The notes under the pieces were generated by a model. The model saw only the letters and a list, made by a program, of their open reading frames with translations, made no database searches and was not told where the DNA came from. A program made the position numbers and the translations under genes. Positions 1 through 8,600 of a stretch of DNA of 47,982 nucleotides are shown in pieces. Position 1 is the stretch's first letter; each line of letters begins with the position of its first letter. Source of the stretch: [Flexibacter] sp. ATCC 35208 (GTDB taxonomy: Bacteria; Bacteroidota; Bacteroidia; Chitinophagales; Chitinophagaceae); the NCBI RefSeq assembly GCF_001975825.1, contig NZ_MTKN01000005.1:1-47982 (forward strand). The letters run 5' to 3'.

Positions 1-457
1 AGGTACCCCCGGAGGGAAAATTGATAAACACCTTCACCTGACTTTTATTCCTGCTAAATAAGCAGGTACTATTGTGAGCACTGTCAAGAAATGCCAGCAT
101 CTGTTGCATGGGGTTCGTACTTACTTCACCTGGTGTACTGCTGGCGAGATACATGACCTTATCCTCTTTGAAGAGGACGATATTGTACTTGCTATTGTGG
201 ATGGTTTCTGTGCTATCCAATATACTGTGGTAGTTAGTCCCATCTATTTCAACAGTACCCCGCATACTATCCAGCAAGATTGCTGGTGTATGTTCATTCG
301 CATAAGTATACAGGATATAATAGCTTGTGGGAACTGTAATAATCCTGTCCTGCACCTGTCGTACCAACTGCATGACTTTGGCAATCGCAGCAGTATCCTG
401 TGCACATACGGGGCAGTAACAGATAGCCATTATTATCAATAGAATTATTCGTCTCAT
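1..457 (-). CDS. Small secreted protein, 3' end outside the window
   Basis: An open frame runs on the minus strand from an ATG at 457 off the left edge, so at least 152 residues are visible. The N-terminus (MRRIILLIIMAICYCPVCAQ) is a typical signal peptide with a Cys and Ala-Gln near the cleavage site, so the product is exported. The rest is mixed alpha/beta, with one Cys near the visible end; I recognise no family. It starts 4 bp after the stop of the preceding gene (462-1550) and is probably the third gene of an operon with 462-1550 and 1551-3839. Function unknown; the context suggests a cell-envelope role. Confidence 0.72.
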   Translation of the reverse strand, partial: MRRIILLIIMAICYCPVCAQDTAAIAKVMQLVRQVQDRIITVPTSYYILYTYANEHTPAILLDSMRGTVEIDGTNYHSILDSTETIHNSKYNIVLFKEDKVMYLASSTPGEVSTNPMQQMLAFLDSAHNSTCLFSRNKSQVKVFINFPSGGT

Positions 458-461
458 TTCT

Positions 462-1550
462 TCACTTTTTTTGATAATAGAATTTCATCTGCCATTTTTC
501 ACGACGTCTATTTTGCAGCCGGAACAGGTATGATTGTCCACTGGAAATATTTTTATCACTACCAAAATCAACTTCTAACAGGTTCATACCTGGCTTAACG
601 GAGAGCGTACCTGTTTTTACAATCTTCTGGGAAGCATTGAGGGAAACAATTTCATAAATAACGGTGCTATCATTTGCATCATTTGTGTAACCACATTGAA
701 ATGCACCTGAACAGGTAATGGCAGAACCATCTATTTCCTTTTTCAATTGTACATATGCATATTTCACAGCCGCTACAGTATCAGTAGTAACAGGTTTGAT
801 TTTAAATGTCCAGACATCTGTTTGTGCAGAGAAAGTATTTCCATTGTTTGCCGTCACCGTCCAGGCATATGTTTTAGAAGTATCCAGTGCTACTGCTGAT
901 ACCGGATAGTTCAGGAACAAATCTTTATAGTACACACTCCGGTATACAGGGATATTTGCTTGTATGGCTTCAGCAGCAGATTGCCCTGTGTGTAGTTCAA
1001 CGATGGTAAATGTATAATTCAGGTCACTATAGATGGTGATAGGTGTCGGAGGCAACCAGGTAAACTGTGGCAGGTTGCCTTCCACGACACTTTCATCTGC
1101 AGGACTATTTAATAATGGTGGACTTACCGGCTCTACAGTGAAGGGTAAACAATCTTCTGCCAGCAGAGTATTCACTTCGCCTGATTCCTGGAATAAACTG
1201 TAACAGGCAATATAATTCCCGGCAGTGAGCAGACCATTTGCATTCCTATCTGCCGCAACAGAAAGATATTCATAGGTTACAGGAGAGACATCGCCTGCCT
1301 GTAGCTGTTTTGCTCCTTTATTCAGCAAAATAGAACGGGATACCCCTGTTAATACCGGTTGATTCGTTTCTGCATCTGTGACACGTAATTCAATAAACAC
1401 ATTCATGGAAGAAGATGCCGATACCAACAGGATATTCCATAACTGCGCTTTTTGTAGTACGCCTGTCGGGGGTAACTGCACCGTCATACTGACCTGTGCA
1501 TTGGTCTGAATGGATAGCCATAATAATGCTATAATGATGTAGCTTTTCAT
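462..1550 (-). CDS. Secreted protein with Ig/FN3-like domain
   Basis: 362 residues with a clear signal peptide (1-18, cleavage near TNAQ), so exported. Residues about 20-140 form a beta-rich domain with a PPTG stretch and repeated hydrophobic strands. Residues about 145-250 resemble an FN3-like fold: PPLLNSPADESV, then FTWLPP, then YAWTVTA and WTFKI. The last 100 residues are a third beta domain. No catalytic motif is seen. The start codon immediately abuts the stop of the 762-residue outer-membrane protein, so the two are almost certainly co-transcribed and perhaps translationally coupled. Likely a surface or periplasmic partner of that barrel; this is inference. Confidence 0.8.
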   Translation of the reverse strand: MKSYIIIALLWLSIQTNAQVSMTVQLPPTGVLQKAQLWNILLVSASSSMNVFIELRVTDAETNQPVLTGVSRSILLNKGAKQLQAGDVSPVTYEYLSVAADRNANGLLTAGNYIACYSLFQESGEVNTLLAEDCLPFTVEPVSPPLLNSPADESVVEGNLPQFTWLPPTPITIYSDLNYTFTIVELHTGQSAAEAIQANIPVYRSVYYKDLFLNYPVSAVALDTSKTYAWTVTANNGNTFSAQTDVWTFKIKPVTTDTVAAVKYAYVQLKKEIDGSAITCSGAFQCGYTNDANDSTVIYEIVSLNASQKIVKTGTLSVKPGMNLLEVDFGSDKNISSGQSYLFRLQNRRREKWQMKFYYQKK

Positions 1551-3839
1551 TTAAAAGGTTTTTGTATAGGTGAGCCTTCCTGTATTATTTGAAACCAGCT
1601 TCTTTTCTGTGCCGGGAATAAATCCTTTGTCTGCCATCATTTCCAATTGTCCCAGGTAGCGAATCATCACCCTGAAATTGCCTGTATATCCTACTTTACT
1701 GAGGTCATACACAGATTGATAACTATACTTCAATCCTCCTCCTATTTCCAGCCATTTAAATGCTTTGAACTGTACACTGCCATTTGCACCGTATAGATCG
1801 TATTCCCCATTCATGGCAGCAGAACCGGTGCTTTGTACAGTAAAGCGCCCGAGGAACATCGTATGGTTGAGAAGTATGCTATTTGTATTGTAATAGACAT
1901 AACTACTGTCATCCATCTTATTATAAAACCTGGTATATGAGAGCAGGGTATTCATCATGATTCGTTTTATTTTGTAGAAGTGGCTGACAGTGCCTACCAT
2001 GGTATAGAAGGTATTCTCGATATAGGAACCGTCGCTCAGCTTTGTGAGCTGAGAGCTGGGGTAATAACCCAGGCTGAATACAGGGTAATGTTTAATATTC
2101 AATGTAGCCTGGATGGTTTTGTAAATAGTGTTACTCTGATAGTTAGCCTGTTGGTAAGTGGTGTTATAATCATTACGACGCACGGATGCAGTGATCATCA
2201 ACTTCTTTTTAAAGAAAGGCTGATCCACACGTACAGACCAGGCGATTTGTTTAGCGCCTGTGGTATATAAACTAAAAGACTGGAAACCGGCCCCCAATAC
2301 CTTGTATACACCTGTCAGTTTTGTGTGGGTTTTAGTGATCAAACCATTGGCAGATAATGAATACGCCAGGTTGCGATGTTCACTAAACCTCAGCATGCTT
2401 CTGACTTTAGTATCATCATCAGTAATCTGGTAATAAGGTAGCGATGATTTTGCTACTTCCCCCGTCACGTAAACGTTCTTACTGATCTGCCAACGGCTTT
2501 CTACAGCCATCCCCATTATATTATAATCAGGCGTGGTACTGTCTGTACCGGTACGCTGATTATAGAGTTGTTTCTTTCCTCTGAAAAAAGAAACATAAAG
2601 GTGATTCCCTTCTTTCATTCCATAGCCACCTCTGATCATAGTAAGGTATTGACCAGGCGAGCCATTGTATACCACATAATTCCGGAAACGGTAGTCAATC
2701 GTACCTGCTGCAAATGCCACGTAATATCTGGGGTTATACTCAACCTGTATACCCTGGATACTGATGGATTTGGCGGTGAGTTCAGAATAATCAGCAAGGG
2801 CACGACCTATTGAAAGCTTACGAATCGCCAGCAATGTTTTATAGCCTTTGGGCAGAACGGAATCCGGAAGATTCATACTATTTAATTGTGCGGAGAGTTC
2901 AGCATTATTCCGGCTAGTTGATATCTTTTGCACCATATCACCTTTTAAATTCCCTACCTGTAACTGATGCGCATGATAACTACTATCCATTTGCTGCCAT
3001 CTTTTTTGCAGACTGTCAAGCTGTTGTTGCCTGGCAGTATATTGCGATTCAATACTGGTATCGGAGAGTAGTCTATTACTACAAGGCTCTCTGATACCAG
3101 CCTTGTAGCGTAAATTAATATTGGGTATAGATGGGATAACAGGAATTCCTGACAAAGAATCATTGTGTTTACCATATAATTCTTTTTCCTTTGCTTCCAC
3201 CAGTCGTTGTAAAACAGCCGGAGAAGATAACCAGCTTTTCAACTGGCTGAGTTCTTTTTCCTTTGCATCCAGCAGGGCTTTCTCATCCATTAATTCCTTT
3301 AATTGTTTGATACGGGATACATCCCAGTTCTTTAGTTTTTGAATTAACAGGTTACGAAAGTCACGGTTGGTATATTGTATACTAAATCCTGTGATGTTAC
3401 GGAACAGTGATGAGTTACCTTGTGTAGTAGAAAAGGCGACATGAACAGGATATTGATCGCGGATTGTAAGATCCATCCATGTAGACAAGGTATGCTGATA
3501 CACATCTTTCTGCTGATATGGCGTATCAATTTTCCCCTGGTAGTAATAATCATACATCACATTGCCATGTACTACCAGGAAAGGTTTGTGGGGTGGTTGA
3601 TGCCATACTCCAGTATCATAAAGTTTGTCGGGGAATACGGGGATCATGCGTATATTATTCCCTGTATCCGCTGCAAGCAGATAAGAGACTTGTCCTGAGG
3701 ATTGTCTTATGCCGCGGGGAAAAACAACAATAGTGCCTTTACCGGGAGCGCCGGGAAGGGTGGTACTGCGTTGCAACTGTGCATAAGTATTCAGGCCCCT
3801 CATCATGAGGAGAATTAATATAAAACAATGATTCTTCAA
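1551..3839 (-). CDS. Outer-membrane beta-barrel protein of unknown function
   Basis: 762 residues. A signal peptide (1-20, ending TYAQ) is followed by a globular N-terminal region. Residues about 165-300 are rich in Lys, Glu, Leu and Gln and are probably coiled coil (for example LKELMDEKALLDAKEKELSQ). From about 365 to the end there are alternating aromatic/hydrophobic strands typical of an outer-membrane barrel, and the protein ends in Phe, as many outer-membrane proteins do. It resembles no TonB-dependent receptor: there is no plug or TonB box. It is first in a three-gene minus-strand unit with two smaller exported proteins. I cannot name a family; a surface-assembly or export role would fit but is not shown. 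Confidence 0.8.
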   Translation of the reverse strand: MKNHCFILILLMMRGLNTYAQLQRSTTLPGAPGKGTIVVFPRGIRQSSGQVSYLLAADTGNNIRMIPVFPDKLYDTGVWHQPPHKPFLVVHGNVMYDYYYQGKIDTPYQQKDVYQHTLSTWMDLTIRDQYPVHVAFSTTQGNSSLFRNITGFSIQYTNRDFRNLLIQKLKNWDVSRIKQLKELMDEKALLDAKEKELSQLKSWLSSPAVLQRLVEAKEKELYGKHNDSLSGIPVIPSIPNINLRYKAGIREPCSNRLLSDTSIESQYTARQQQLDSLQKRWQQMDSSYHAHQLQVGNLKGDMVQKISTSRNNAELSAQLNSMNLPDSVLPKGYKTLLAIRKLSIGRALADYSELTAKSISIQGIQVEYNPRYYVAFAAGTIDYRFRNYVVYNGSPGQYLTMIRGGYGMKEGNHLYVSFFRGKKQLYNQRTGTDSTTPDYNIMGMAVESRWQISKNVYVTGEVAKSSLPYYQITDDDTKVRSMLRFSEHRNLAYSLSANGLITKTHTKLTGVYKVLGAGFQSFSLYTTGAKQIAWSVRVDQPFFKKKLMITASVRRNDYNTTYQQANYQSNTIYKTIQATLNIKHYPVFSLGYYPSSQLTKLSDGSYIENTFYTMVGTVSHFYKIKRIMMNTLLSYTRFYNKMDDSSYVYYNTNSILLNHTMFLGRFTVQSTGSAAMNGEYDLYGANGSVQFKAFKWLEIGGGLKYSYQSVYDLSKVGYTGNFRVMIRYLGQLEMMADKGFIPGTEKKLVSNNTGRLTYTKTF

Positions 3840-4311
3840 CCTGTATTAAACAGTTGGTAATAAAATAGGTAAAGGCTCAGTATTATGATCTATAATACAG
3901 CTCTATCAGGGTTGGTATTGTCCATTAACAAGTAAAGTAAATTAATTACATAAGGAAACGTTTATATGTTCGCGTTAAAATATAAGGGAAACAAGTAGTT
4001 AACGATAGACTAAATTGGTAAAAGCAAAATTAGTCAAATAATGAGTTATACAAAATAAATCTAAATATGGAAATTGCCAATTGAGCGATAAGAATCAGGG
4101 GTTCATAGCCATCAGTATTTTACATCATATATTTGGGGGATGGAAGAAGTTTCAGAGTTGCATGCAGATCAAAAAGAAATCCGGGGAAAATATACCTATG
4201 CGCAAAAATCTGTTGGACCATAATCTATGACATTTAGCATTAAAAAGAACTTCTGACATCCACCTATATTTTTATTGTAATAACGACCCGGTTCCCTCAC
4301 TTCCGCAGTAA
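3840..4311. other. Intergenic, possibly decayed gene region
   Basis: About 470 bp, AT-rich, between divergent genes. On the minus strand the element TAATTTTG (4025-4032) fits TAnnTTTG and could serve the outer-membrane protein gene. On the plus strand TATATTTG (4128-4135) is followed at 4140-4223 by a 27-codon frame beginning MEEVSELHADQK, which I cannot assign and which may be the start of a decayed gene. No tRNA, repeat or terminator seen. Confidence 0.4.
4128..4135 (+). promoter_or_regulatory. Possible TAnnTTTG promoter element
   Basis: TATATTTG matches the Bacteroidota -7 element, 5 bp before a short ATG frame at 4140. No good -33 TTG is visible, so this may be chance. Confidence 0.25.
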
Positions 4312-4680
4312 ATGAATATTCTTCGATTACACACTCAGTCAAAATTAGAAAGAATGATGAGTTGCCAGCCTTCAATTTTGGCTATTCAATCTTTCCGGCA
4401 GGAAGCAGACATGATTGAAGTATCAGCTTATCCAAACCCGGTAAGTGACGTATTGTATTTTGATCTAAAACATAAAATGGGTAATTATACTGATAAAGTT
4501 GTCCGGGCTGCTACGCTTACGAATTTGGAGGGACAATTGCTATATCAGAAATTATTTACCAAAGGAGATGAATATCGTATTAATATTCCAGTAGCACTGA
4601 GGGGCATGTTTATTTTGAAATTAACAGACAACGATGGTGAAATACATACAAAGAAAATACTGATCAATAAAGAACTATAG
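4312..4680 (+). CDS. Orphan T9SS type A sorting-domain protein or gene fragment
   Basis: 122 residues. Residues about 38-122 match a T9SS type A C-terminal sorting domain: VSAYPNPVSDVLYFDL, then NLEGQLLYQKLF, GMFILKLTD and a terminal KKILINK. Such domains normally sit at the end of large secreted proteins and direct them through the type IX system for surface anchoring. Here there is no cargo domain and no signal peptide in the first 37 residues, and an in-frame TAA lies directly before the ATG. It is therefore probably the surviving 3' end of a lost surface-protein gene, although a small expressed protein cannot be excluded. A hairpin terminator follows. Confidence 0.6.
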   Translation: MNILRLHTQSKLERMMSCQPSILAIQSFRQEADMIEVSAYPNPVSDVLYFDLKHKMGNYTDKVVRAATLTNLEGQLLYQKLFTKGDEYRINIPVALRGMFILKLTDNDGEIHTKKILINKEL

Positions 4681-4710
4681 AATATGGATGCTTAACCCCT
4701 TTTTATTGAA

Positions 4711-4736
4711 ATGCCGGTTCCTTTCGGAACCGGCAT
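4711..4736. terminator. Hairpin terminator between convergent genes
   Basis: A perfect 11-bp stem (ATGCCGGTTCC / GGAACCGGCAT) with a TTTC loop sits between the convergent 4312-4680 and 4742-5659 genes. There is no long T tract on either side, so termination strength is uncertain. It would end both the orphan T9SS frame and the five-gene minus-strand operon. Confidence 0.75.
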
Positions 4737-4741
4737 TATAG

Positions 4742-5659
4742 TTACTTAAAGAGCTGTACCGTTGCGCCTATCTCAAAGGCGCCATCTACATAAGTCTTTA
4801 TCCCTCCCGTCTGCGTTGTATACATCGCCTGTACCGACACCATTTGCCATGCTTTTACACCTATTCCCGCCGTCAAACTTTTGGATGAATGATACATCGC
4901 CATTATATTCGCCACATTATTCAGGAAACTGACATTCAAACCCGCATCCAGGATATTATCATATCCCTTCACGCCTCTATACACCAGTTTTGGTTCAATA
5001 GATGTGACCTCATCACTCCCTGGCAGGAACTTATAAGACACCGCCGTAAAGAAGAGGCCACCGCCGTCGGCCCCCAGGTTATTCCCTGTAAACAGGTTAC
5101 GTACATTTGGTAATGCCGCCTGTACATTCAGGTGCTTATCCGTATATCCCATTCCAAACTCCGCTTCAAAATAGTTATCCCTGCGATTAAATCCACTAAT
5201 GGAAGGATCATTTGAATCACCGTTCACTGCCTTTACATCCAGACGTTGTACATTCCAAACAGCAGATAAACCAAAATGAAACTGCTGCTCCTCTAACCCT
5301 AATGGGATACGATAGGCATACGTCATCGCAACACGGGTACGATCTATCAATCCAGCTTTATCGCTCATCACCTGTGCACCTACCCCTACCCTGCTATTCA
5401 CCTGCCAATCGCCGGAGGCAAAGGCTGTGACCGGGGCACCGGGCATACCGCCCAACTGACGACGATAGGCAGCATTGAGACGCATGCCTTGTTCCAGACC
5501 AGCCATGGCCGGGTTGGCCAGGTACTGGTTCTGGAAATATTGTGTGCCGGAGGGTTCCAGCAATGATTGAGAATTCCCTAAGGACTGTGCCTTACTTTCA
5601 TAGGCCATGCATAGACCTCCAAGTAAGAATAAGCATATATACTTTTGTAAGCTCATCAC
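4742..5659 (-). CDS. PorP/SprF family type IX secretion outer-membrane protein
   Basis: 305 residues, the usual length for PorP/SprF. A signal peptide (about 1-24, ending SKAQ) is followed by the family N-terminus QYFQNQYLANPAMAGLEQGMRLNAAYRRQ, here quoted in parts: QYFQNQYLANP, then PAMAGLEQG and LNAAYRRQ. After that come alternating beta strands of an outer-membrane barrel ending in VQLFK. Members of this family are encoded beside large adhesins with gliding-associated (type B) C-terminal domains and are needed to display them, as SprF is for SprB in Flavobacterium. The gene starts 16 bp after the stop of just such an adhesin (5676-10784), so it is its likely partner. It is the last gene of the operon. 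Confidence 0.93.
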   Translation of the reverse strand: MMSLQKYICLFLLGGLCMAYESKAQSLGNSQSLLEPSGTQYFQNQYLANPAMAGLEQGMRLNAAYRRQLGGMPGAPVTAFASGDWQVNSRVGVGAQVMSDKAGLIDRTRVAMTYAYRIPLGLEEQQFHFGLSAVWNVQRLDVKAVNGDSNDPSISGFNRRDNYFEAEFGMGYTDKHLNVQAALPNVRNLFTGNNLGADGGGLFFTAVSYKFLPGSDEVTSIEPKLVYRGVKGYDNILDAGLNVSFLNNVANIMAMYHSSKSLTAGIGVKAWQMVSVQAMYTTQTGGIKTYVDGAFEIGATVQLFK

Positions 5660-5675
5660 CTAATTGTTAATGGGA

Positions 5676-8600
5676 TCAATGCTGGTCCCTGATGATTGTA
5701 ATAAAGCCTTTAGCAGGTGTGTTATAACCGGCTGCTTTCAGGATATAATAATAAGTGCCTTCTGCCAGCGGACTACCATTGTAAGTACCATTCCATTCAT
5801 TGCTGTAATTCTTTTGATGATATACAACACGACCGGTACGGTCATAAATAGTCAGGTCATTGTTTGGATAACGGCTCAGGTCATTAATGATCCATTTATC
5901 ATTCTTGCCATCGCCATTTGGCGTAAGCAGGTTGATCGCATCTATTTTAAATTCATTCACTACTGTGATCGTCACCGCTCCTTCATTGATACAACCATTA
6001 TTATCAGTTACCGTCACTGTGTATACTGTGTTCTCTACAGGCTTGATTTGCAGGGTTGCTGTTTGCTGACCGTCTACAATACCGCCGGCATTTGACCATT
6101 CATAACTGACACCGCCAGTAGCAGTGAGATTCATGGCTGTTCCTCTGGAGATCACGGTATCCTGATCGGCTGTGATGATGACTGTTGGCAATGCATTTAC
6201 CTTGATGGCAAATGTGCTGACCAGCGTATCTACACCACCATAGGCAGTACCACCATTATCCTTCACTGTTACGGTTACATTGACTGTACCGCTGATGTTT
6301 GGTTGCAGGTAGTATGTAACCAGACCAGTTGCATTTATTGCCAGAGAAGTAAAAAATAGTTGGTCAGCGCTTACGGTGTAGCTCAGGGTTTGCCCGTCTT
6401 CTACAGCAGAAGCCCCGGTTGTTTGAACTGTCTGTACAGTTGGGATATCACATACTTCCTGATCAGCAATAGCGTCCAGTGTCGGTGCCTGGTTTACCTG
6501 ACCTACCTGAATGGTAAAGGATCTTTCAGTGTATAAACCATTTGCCAGTGTAGCACGTATGCTGACATTGTAAGTGTTCCTCACAGCATAATCCAGTATG
6601 GCGCTGGTCAACAGCTGGTTTCCTGAAATCGAGAAGAATGCATTGTCAGGGGTGCCTGCAACTAAGGTATAAGTATATACCGGATCAGGTTCCGCTGTTA
6701 CACCAGAGAGGTGACCTACGAGTGTTCCCACAGGTGTGTTTTCAACAATGATCTGGTTATCCAGGCTGATGTCTGTAGGCGGTAATGGTACGTATACCAC
6801 ACTTACGCCTACTGTGGCAGCATTGCTCACATTCATACCATCACTCACTGTTAGAGTCAGGGTGACGGTTGTATTGTTGTTGGCATTCAATGCAGCTTCA
6901 TCTTTTACAGAGAGCATGCCCGTAGCAGCATTGATGGCAAAAGCACCGGAAGGATCATTGGTAATGGTCCAGTTTTGCAGCGTGCCTGTTGCTTCAACAG
7001 CATTGATCGTACCCACGGTGGTGCCTGCGGCACTATATTCATCTATACTGAATATCTGACCGGTGGTGATGACAGGAGCAGTAATATCTGATAATACAGA
7101 GATGGTATTAGAAGCAGTATTACCATTTGATCCTTTGTTCATTGCTACATCTGCAGGCAGGGTCACTGTTACATTACCATCTGCGGATGGGGTGATCGTT
7201 ACTGTATAAGTGATGTTATCGCTTGTTTGCAGGTTGCTGGCGGCACCGTTAATAACAGTAAAGCCAGCGATTGAAAGACCAGTTACTGCTTCGCTGAATG
7301 TAGCGGTAGCGGTATAAGGCGCATTGACGTTTGTAACAGTGGTAGATAATGTCACGGTTGGATGTACGGTATAAACATATACACCTGTCGTACTACCTGC
7401 ATTATTCAACGTAAGGTCAGCATTGTTAGTATATAAATCCTGAATGGTACCTGTAAGCGCAGATAATGAAATACCATCCAGGTCATTTTCGCCATCCTGA
7501 ACGGTATAGCTGAATGACAAAGTGTTTGTACCTGTTCCGCCAGTGTAAGCAGCATTCACAGTTGTACTACCGATTGTAACCGGCAATACCGGCGTACCTG
7601 TTACATCCACCACGAAGTTAAACTGAACGGAGAAATCAAGTGTCTGACCAGCATGATAATAACCATTCGCCGGCACACTCACCTGTGAAATAACTGGTGG
7701 GATCGTATTTACTAACACACCAGTCGTAGAAGGCGCTGTGAAAGTCAGTACCGCATCATTATCAAAACCATCTTTAATACTACCACCGCTTAATACCCCT
7801 GTTGCAATACCATCCAGATCCTGATCGCCATCTTTCACCAAATATGTGAAGGACAATATGGTAGTACCTGTACCAATAAGATAATCAGCATATACTGTAC
7901 TGTTACCGATAGTAAAAGCAATATGTGGAGTACCCCTTACATTCACAGCGTCACTAAATCTTACCTGGTAGAGCAATAAGCGACCTGTAGTATAATATCC
8001 ATCAGCTGGCGCAGTTACCTGCGTAATAACAGGCGCTATCGTATTTACCAGTACATCGGCAGTAGAAGGTGCATTCAATGTCAATACCGCATCATTACCA
8101 GCCGCATCTTTAATACTACCACCACTTAATGCACCTACTCCAATACCATCCAGATCCTGATCGCCATCTACAACTGTATAAGAGAATGTCAACTCGTCAG
8201 TACCTGTACCACTGATATAATCAGCATATACCGTACTGCTACCCATTGTAATAGCGATATGTGGCATACCTGTTACATTCACCACTTCACTAAATGTCGC
8301 TGTGAAGTTTAAAATGCTACCTGATTTATAATATCCATCAGCTGGCGTAATGACATTGTTAACAACAGGGGCCGTAATATCAGCCAACAGGGCAAGCGTA
8401 TTGGAAACTTTATTGCCATTACTTCCGATGTTCACCGCTACATCCACTGGCAAACTAACTGTTACATTGCCATCGGCAGATGGGGTGATCGTAAATGTGT
8501 AAGTAATATTATCTATTGTAGACAAAGCAATTGCTATCCCATTTACTACTGTAATATCAGTAGCTGTTAAACCTGTTACCGCTTCGCTAAAATTAGCTGT

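Noticed and set aside
74..442. 122-codon plus-strand frame at the left edge
   Set aside because: Opposite strand of a partial gene with a clear signal peptide (minus, ATG 457); its product is an antisense shadow.
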